Source of the DNA: Haplomitrium mnioides
Taxonomy: Eukaryota; Marchantiophyta; Haplomitriopsida; Calobryales
DNA length: 64,000 nt
Direction of reading: 5' to 3'
Assembly (NCBI GenBank): GCA_049999725.1
Contig: JBNGIS010008043.1
Span: 1-64,000, forward strand
The translations under genes and the position numbers were made by a program. The notes below the pieces were generated by a model. It saw nothing but the letters and a program-made list of their open reading frames with translations, did no database searches and was not told the origin of the DNA. Positions 57,812 through 64,000 of this stretch are shown piece after piece. Each line of letters begins with the position of its first letter. The stretch's first letter is position 1.

Positions 57812-58221
57812 TGAAATAGTACAGATATAATGTTGTGTTATTTATAAGAAATATAGATGAGTGAAAGAAATAATAGCAACTACAAAAGTAGGATTACTTT
57901 TAGTGAAGTGGTATAAGATTACTTGTCTTTGATGTGCAGGGGTATAAGGTTTTAGGATTGAAAATTAACGTAACTTGTAAGAAAAAGAAGTAGGATGATA
58001 CATTCTCAAGTGTAAATGAATGGTCTTTATTACTCCAACTTCTTATTTCAAATATATTTTCAATTGGTTTGAGCTTTAGATTGTGACCTCTTTGTAGAAT
58101 TGCATTTCTTGGTATTCGGTCTATTTTATTGCTTGATTAAATTGGCATTTAGTTGGCTAACTCTATTAGAGTTATCTTTGAGTTACTACTCATTTGGAGT
58201 TTGTCTTTTAGTTCTTTTACA
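57812..58221 (+). repeat. 3' LTR of E2
   Basis: Starts TGAAATAGTACAGATATAATG and ends TTTTAGTTCTTTTACA. Followed by the duplication TTAGC. Confidence 0.85.
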
Positions 58222-58226
58222 TTAGC

Positions 58227-58799
58227 TAGTATATGGAAGTTAGTTATAATAAAAAATACTTTGTGGTTTATTCATTTCCACTCAATGTATTATATATTTA
58301 TGCTACTCTATTGTGTTTGAAAAATAGTAAATGATTTCAAATCATATTTTCTATATAAAGTTTCATTTCTGTTGTATTTCTATAAAGCTCTCAACTTGCA
58401 TTTTGATATTTTTGAAAATTTGTGTTTCTAATTTAAGTTTATTTTGGTATTTTCTACTTTTATATTTATCAATTTCTAGTCAAAATTCAAGGTAATTTTT
58501 GGCTCTTTTAATGTGGTAATTACTATCCATGAGATCATAATAAATTGCAATCGTACACTACATTCTTTTGTAGTGACAAAAACTCATTAATTATTTTACA
58601 CTTTATAGTGAAAATGTATGATAGCAAGCACTTGTATGCATTTTAGCTTATTGAAAAATCTTGTTCTACCAATCATCATTGTGCATGCAGTAATATTTAA
58701 CTTAGAATTAAGATAAGTAAAAGTTTGTGTGATAGTCAACACCTCAAAAAGAGACTCAATTATATAAACCATATAGAAACTTACAAGATATTGTGTGTA
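58227..58799. other. No recognisable gene
   Basis: AT-rich flank of E2. It contains a short perfect hairpin CACTACA..TTGTAGTG at 58556-58575. Confidence 0.4.
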
Positions 58800-59607
58800 T
58801 TGTTGAAGTTGAGCTATCTATTCAATGATAGCTTGTACTCAAGCCCATTCAATTTGAATTCCCTATGCAACCCAATCTAAAGTTAAGTATTGATGAAGTA
58901 AATTTTCTTGAGAATGCCACAATCTTTCAGCAAATTGTTGGGTACTTAATACATCTCACTATCACTAGACTTGACATACGTTTTGCAGTTAGCATGGTGG
59001 CACAACTTCTGAAAAATCCTAAGAAACCACACATTGATGTAATGAGAGTAATCTTATGATATATTAAATCTACTTTCAATTACGGTCTTTTTTCATTGTG
59101 CATTGTCTTCACTTGAATTTAAAAGATTTAAAGATGCAGATTATACTCGAAGAATTTCAAATATGAGAAGTCCTAGTAGGTTCTTATTTTGCCTTGGAAG
59201 TGTTGTTATTTCATAGATTAGTAAGAAACAACCAACTATTGCACTTTCTAATACTGAGTCTGAATATCAAAGAGTAGCTATCACTACATTTGAGCTGATA
59301 TAACTGCTATAATTGATGAAAAATATTTTTTATAGGTCTTGCAACCTCCCATAATTTACTATGATAATATAAGTAGTGTCATGCTTATAAAAAAACCCCA
59401 ATGTTTCATGCACGTATGAAGCATATTGAGGTTCATTATCCTTTTCTTCAAGAGAAGGTATTAGTGGGAGTTATAGAGTTCAAGCATATCTGTATTGCAA
59501 ATGAGCAAGCTGATATCTTTACCAAAACATTGAGTCCAATTTTGTTTTTCAAGCTTAGAGTCTTATTAGGTATTCTACCTCTTCATGAACTTAAACGAGA
59601 GTGTTAA
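58800..59607 (+). pseudogene. Copia element F, RT end and RNase H
   Basis: Ty1/copia pol tail: MQPNLKLSIDEVNFLENATIF and QQIVGYLIHLTITRLDIRFAV (58865-58990, the 'YRQLVGSLIYLTITRPDI' block), then FKDADYTRRISNMRSPS and SKKQPTIALSNTESEYQRVA (RNase H, about 59118-59280), MKHIEVHYPFLQEKVL (59419-59466), EQADIFTKTLSP and LPLHELKREC followed by a stop (59605). The order and spacing are those of an undeleted copia C-terminus with several stops. The copia 3' LTR that should follow (TGTTAA...) is broken at once by E5. Confidence 0.8.
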
Positions 59608-60075
59608 AGTAAAAGAACTCAAAGACCAACTTCCAAATGAACAACAATTCCAAGATAGCTCTAATAGAGTTATGCAACTCCATGCCAATAAGCAAGTGAA
59701 AGCCAATAATGCAAGCCAAAGCCAAACAACCAAACAACCAAACCAAGCTGATAAGAACTTGAGAATGAGGAGTGCGGCTATGAAGCCCTTCTATTTATAC
59801 AAGAAAAAAAGATGTCATCCACCTTCTTTGACTTACAAGTCACTTCCAATTTCAGCCCTAAAAGTGATATTGTCTTACTTCTCGAAAAGTAACTTCAAAT
59901 GCAAGTAATTTTATCTCACTTCAAACTTAAAAGTAACCTTATACCACTTCACTTAAATTAACTTCAAAAACAAGTAATATTAAAATGATTTCAACCCTAA
60001 ATGTAACCCTCTACCAGTTCCTTCACTCTTCTCTTTTTTCTTATAAATAACGCAACATCATACTTACACTATTCA
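59608..60075 (-). repeat. 3' LTR of E5
   Basis: Minus strand starts TGAATAGTGTAAGTATGATG and ends GAGTTCTTTTACT. Confidence 0.8.
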
Positions 60076-61330
60076 TAATCTTCGTTATCTAATCAATGTT
60101 GTCCTCGTCATTGATGCAACTTTCAAATAATTGAATACCCTATTGAGCATTATCAATGTTTGAAAAAGGTTTCCAAGTAGCATCATGAAGTGGATAGCTT
60201 TTCTATAAAACTTTTTATTGAACTTGTGGATGCCACGTTTGCTTGACAACTCTTTTTTGCCAAAGTATGGTCCACTTCATATTCTTCATAATCATTAATA
60301 AAAATAAGCAAAAGAGAAATTTGAACATGATTTGGAAAAGAAGAAGAGACAAAAAGCTTTAAGTCTAGAGATATGGAACACATGATGAATCTTCATACAA
60401 AGAAGAAGATCAAGTTAATAAGCAACGAGAGAATTAACTTGAAAAATAGAGGATGGACCAATCCAAATAGAAGATAGCCTACAAACTTGAGCATCTAAAG
60501 ACAATGAGAGATCGTGAGTAGATAACAGAACTTGGTCATCTGAAACATGAGAGAAATCATAATGATGTCTATCAGGATATGTTTTTGCCACTTTTGAGTA
60601 ACAATAAAATGGTTGCAAACATCTTCCAAAAAAGAATGTAAATGAGATAAATGGTAGAAATACTTAGAACATTGGAAGAAGAAGAAGACAGAAAACCACT
60701 GGGAACAAGAAAATATTGACCTAAATTATGAAAGAAATGAGAAAACCCAACACTTGCTTGTTTTGAGTTGTTGTTGATGAACTCCACAACCAGTAAAAAC
60801 CTATCTCTATCGGTGTGATGAACATTGATGAATGTGTGAAGCATATCCTCCACAATATGATTAACAAAATTGTTTTTCCATCTATTTGTGGATGATAAGC
60901 AATACACATAAAGAGTTTGGTTTCCAAAAGCTTGAACAGCTCTTGCTAAAACTTTCCACTAAAACGTGGATCCTAGTCAGATGTTAACATTTTGGGCATT
61001 CCATAACAATAGAAGGCAGTATCAAAGTAAATTTTGCCAGTTGTGGAGCATCCATTATATCCACAGTCGGTGCTAAATGAAAATGTTTGTTGAGCTTGTC
61101 TACAAACATGACAATAGTAGTAAATCCACAAAGAGTGGTTGGAAGTGAAGTGACAAGATCCAAACTTACATGTTTCCAATGAGTAGTAGAAACTAGTAGT
61201 AGTTGAAGAAGTCCCACAAGTTTTTGAATTGAAGCTTTGTTTTGTTGGCAACTTTCACACAAACCAACAAAACCATGAAAATCTCAAGCCAAGTTAGGCC
61301 ACCACCAAGTGTGCTGAAACAACTCGGTAG
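60076..61330 (-). pseudogene. E5 integrase and chromodomain remnant
   Basis: Chromodomain at 60150-60330 (EEYEVDHTLAKKSCQ). C-terminal module at 60415-60618 (HYDFSHVSDDQVLLSTHDLS). Core pieces at 60572-60930 (FLLVVEFINNNSKQASVGF) and 60984-61262 (WKHVSLDLVTSLPTTLCGFTTIVMF, where LDLV holds the first catalytic Asp). CESCQQNKAS (about 61232-61262) is the end of the zinc-binding domain. Confidence 0.8.
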
Positions 61331-63026
61331 TTTTATTTACTCCAAAATGGAATGAGATAAGAATATCATGCACTTCTTGTAAATGAGCAGTTCGAAGCGT
61401 ATCATCTCGTAGAACATATATTTGATAGCCTCGATAAAGAATGCCATATCAAATGAAATAAAATGATGCACACTATGTTTGATTGCCAATCGTGCTTGAA
61501 CAAGACTAAAAAAAACATCTTCTTGTAGTTTTTGGCGATAACTTTCACTAGTTGTTTCATCAAGATGTAATATGCTAATGTTAACCACCTTTATTGCATT
61601 CACTCAATGATTTGGTCTTTGTGGCATTGCATCAAGAAAGAGGTAAAACCTTCCAAGCTTAACTATAGCTTGATATCAAAGAGTTACGATTGATCTTCCC
61701 ATCAGTGATGACATCTTGTCATATTTTCCAAAATGAATTGATTACAGCAATGGATTGTGATATGTATGTATAAATACAAGTCTTTTCAAAAGATAGTGTC
61801 TCTACATTTTTGTAGTATAAACCATTGCTAATTGCTCTCGATCCATTGCACAATAATTTCTCTCTACCTCATTTAATTGACGTGATATAAAGGCAATTAG
61901 ATGAAGTCCATCCTCAAACTCTTGTTGTAAAACTACTCCAATAGAAAAATTAAAAGCATCAAAGTCAACTAAACAATATGCATTTGGATCATATAGATGC
62001 AAAATATGAGGAGAAGAGTTGCATCTTTTAAGTTATTGAAATATTTCTTGCTCTTTGGTGGTCCACTAAAACTTGACCTCATTGCCTAACAGATCCGTAA
62101 GTGGTGCAACAATATATGCATAATAATGAATGAATCATTGGTAGAAGCTTGCTAAACCATTGAAAGCTCTAATGTTTGTTGTCTCCTTTGGTGTTGGCCA
62201 CTCTATGATAGCTTTAATTTTCTCTACTTCCATCTTGATACCATTGCAAATATCTTGTACCCTAATTAAACAACCTCTTGCTTCCAAAATTTGCACTTGG
62301 ATCTCTTGCAATAAAACTTCTAATCACGCAATTCTAATAAAACTTCTTTCACATGATCGCGATGCTCAACTTCAATTTTACTAAAAGTAAGAATGTCATT
62401 CAAGAATACCAAAATTAACTTATCCAATAACCCACCAAAAGTTTGATGCATTTGATCAATGAATATGACCGGAGAATTAGTTAAACCAAATAGAAGGACT
62501 TTCCACTCAAAATACCCCTAACTCGTGTGAAAAGCTATCTTTGGCACATCATTTGGCTTGATAGGAATTTGCCAATATCTACTTCAAAGATCCAGCTTGG
62601 AAAAGAAATACACACCACTCAATAGATCCAACAAATAACCAATACATAGTAAATGGTAAGCATTCTTTATTGTTTGATTGTTCAAACCGCAATAATCTAC
62701 ACAAAGACAAAATCAACCAACTTTTTTTGGCACAAAGAATATCGATGCTCCCCAATACAAAGTACTATGTTGATTGAAATTCTTACCAAAAAATTATGTC
62801 AAGGTATTATAAAGCTCTTCTAACTCTTGTGGTAATATTGGCATGTAGACTAATTATAAAAAGTACTTCTTGATATCAACTCAATTTGAAAGGGCATTTT
62901 TTGATCATCTAGTCACTTTTTTGGCAAATCATCTAGAAATAAATCTGCAAACTCCTTTCAAATATCATCAATCATTGAGATCGGTACAAATTTCCCTCTT
63001 TTCTTATTTAAGTCGACAATAGGTTT
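61331..63026 (-). pseudogene. E5 RNase H and reverse transcriptase remnant
   Basis: The frame at 61802-62002 reads MHLYDPNAYCLVDFDAFNFS, GVVLQQEFEDGLHLIAFISR and NEVERNYCAMDREQLAMVYT, a well-preserved RNase H N-terminal half; the first catalytic Asp is probably kept (VDFDA). The RT palm on the minus strand at about 62380-62560 gives YFEWKVLLFGLTNSPVIFID and LVFLNDILTFSKIEVEH (FLND for FLDD). The fingers and linker reach 63000. Confidence 0.8.
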
Positions 63027-63443
63027 TGTGAAAGAACTCAAATGCCAACTTCCAAACAAGTAACAACTTCAAGATAACTCCAATAGAGTCACACTTATCA
63101 AAACCAATAAGCAAAAAAAAAGCCAATAGTGCTAGCCAAAGCCAAACATACAAAGAGCTAAATATAATAATTGAGAGAAACTCCAGAATAAGGAGTGGGG
63201 CTATGAGGGCCTTCTATTTATACAAGAAAAGAAGGTGTCATCTCTCTTTCTCTACTTACAAATCACTTTCATTTTTTACCCTAAATTGATTACCTAGAAG
63301 TCACTTCCAATTTCAACCCTAAAACTCTTAAAGTAGCTTCGAAGTCAAGTAATCTTATCTCAAGCCTAAAAGTGACTCTGCTACTTCCTTCACTCATATC
63401 TATTTTCTTATAAATAGCACAATATTATGATTGCACTATTACA
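63027..63443 (-). repeat. 3' LTR of E6
   Basis: Minus strand starts TGTAATAGTGCAATCATAATA and ends GAGTTCTTTCACA. It lies inside the E5 protease-RT linker. Confidence 0.8.
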
Positions 63444-64000
63444 TAATCCACGCTTTCTAGTCGATGACATCCTTGTCATTGTCGCAACTTTTAAATATTC
63501 GAATAGCTTATTGAGCATTCTCAAGGTTTGAATAAGGTTTCCAAGTAACATCATGAAGTGGATAGCCTTTCTATAAAACCTTGTATTGAACTTATGGATG
63601 ACGTTCTTGTTTGATAACTCTTTTGCAAAAATATGGTCCACTTCAAATTCTTTATGATCATAAAAAACAATAGTCGAAGGAGGAAGTTGAACAAGATTTG
63701 GAAAAGAAGATGGACTAGAAACAAAATGATTAATTTTAGAGATATGGAACACATGACGAATCATTATATGAAAAAGAAGATCAAGTTTATAAGCAACTAG
63801 AGAAATAACTTGAGAAATAAAGAAAGGACAAATCTAAGCAGGAGATAACTTACAGACTTGAGTATCTAAAGACAATGGGAGATCGTGAGTAGATAACATA
63901 ACTTGGTTACTTAAAACATAAGAGAAATAACAATGGCGACTATCGGCATGTTGTTTTTGCCAATTTTGAGCAATATTAAGATGGTTGCAAGTATCTTGCA
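63444..64000 (-). pseudogene. E6 chromodomain and integrase C-terminus (cut by window end)
   Basis: The minus frame at 63408-63764 reads RHVFHISKINHFVSSPSSFP, then KEFEVDHIFAKELSNKN (chromodomain start) and AIHFMMLLGNLIQTLRMLN. Further up (63780-64000) are the LSTHDLPLSLDTQVCKL-type module and the start of the linker. The rest of E6 is outside the window. Confidence 0.75.

Larger units (their letters stand above)
48712..58221 (+). mobile_element. Ty3/gypsy chromovirus E2 with two nested insertions
   Basis: LTRs 48712-49202 and 57812-58221, with a perfect 5-bp duplication TTAGC at 48707-48711 and 58222-58226. The plus-strand reading is gag, protease, RT to 51600; then repeat D (51601 to about 52660); then RNase H to 53097; then the inverted element E3 (53098-56177); then the rest of pol from 56178 to 57811. 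Without the insertions it would be about 5.3 kb, close to E1. Confidence 0.88.
59608..63026 (-). mobile_element. Ty3/gypsy element E5, interrupted by E6
   Basis: Minus-strand E-family element with its 3' LTR at 59608-60075, then chromodomain, integrase, RNase H and RT in order up to the protease-RT linker, where the LTR of E6 starts at 63027. Its own gag and 5' LTR must lie beyond E6, outside the window. It inserted a few bases into the start of the copia F LTR. Confidence 0.8.

Noticed and set aside
58556-58575. CACTACA...TTGTAGTG, resembling CACTA transposon ends
   Set aside because: The two arms are only 5 bp apart, so they form a small hairpin, and I found no matching distant terminus or 3-bp duplication.

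Overview
The window is repeat-dense plant nuclear DNA. Chromodomain-bearing Ty3/gypsy elements (chromoviruses) dominate, several primed by a tRNA-iMet-type binding site, with Ty1/copia fragments between them. I found no intact host gene, rRNA, tRNA or CRISPR array. The species is not resolved. A nuclear land-plant genome rich in old nested retroelements fits best.

Layout. 1-815 is an 84-bp tandem repeat. 1072-5820 is a decayed gypsy element A1 (minus) that shares an LTR with a second copy, A'. A' (5821-6446 plus 12711-14300, minus) is split by the nearly complete chromovirus B1 (6447-12705, plus), which has a perfect 5-bp target duplication. 14300-16836 is the gag of a different element C (minus), cut through a zinc knuckle by a solo B-type LTR (14790-15270). 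16837-21060 is a GC-rich, gene-free stretch, probably the LTR or leader of C. 21400-26788 is a broken copia element G (plus) with its 3' LTR. 27140-28088 is dispersed repeat D. 28860-42218 is gypsy element B2 (minus), whose 5' LTR is split by an 11.3-kb DNA-transposon-like insertion, here called T (30271-41596). 42565-43055 is a MITE-like inverted-repeat unit. 43098-48241 is gypsy E1 (minus). 48712-58221 is gypsy E2 (plus) with a perfect target duplication, carrying a second copy of D and the inverted gypsy E3 (53098-56177) inside it. 58800-59607 is a copia tail F, followed by gypsy E5 (59608 onward, minus) and by E6 inserted in E5 (63027 to the window end).

The standout is T. It has related terminal inverted repeats and a TA duplication that can be checked against the uninterrupted LTR of B1. 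It carries two divergent, intron-containing decayed genes. The minus gene has motifs I recognise as the DUF7869 family (LYLQLDN, ENKN, FLMVGHTH). The plus gene joins a cysteine-rich exon, a ParB-like domain and a DPPY-type (beta-class) DNA methyltransferase of bacterial style. T is also filled with dozens of palindromic units with the core ATGCGCGCAT, in 24-bp arrays inside the introns of the methyltransferase gene and dispersed elsewhere. A plausible reading is a self-modifying DNA transposon whose transposase is the DUF7869 protein and whose ParB-methyltransferase acts on its own palindromes. The motifs, ends and repeats are seen; the mechanism is inference.
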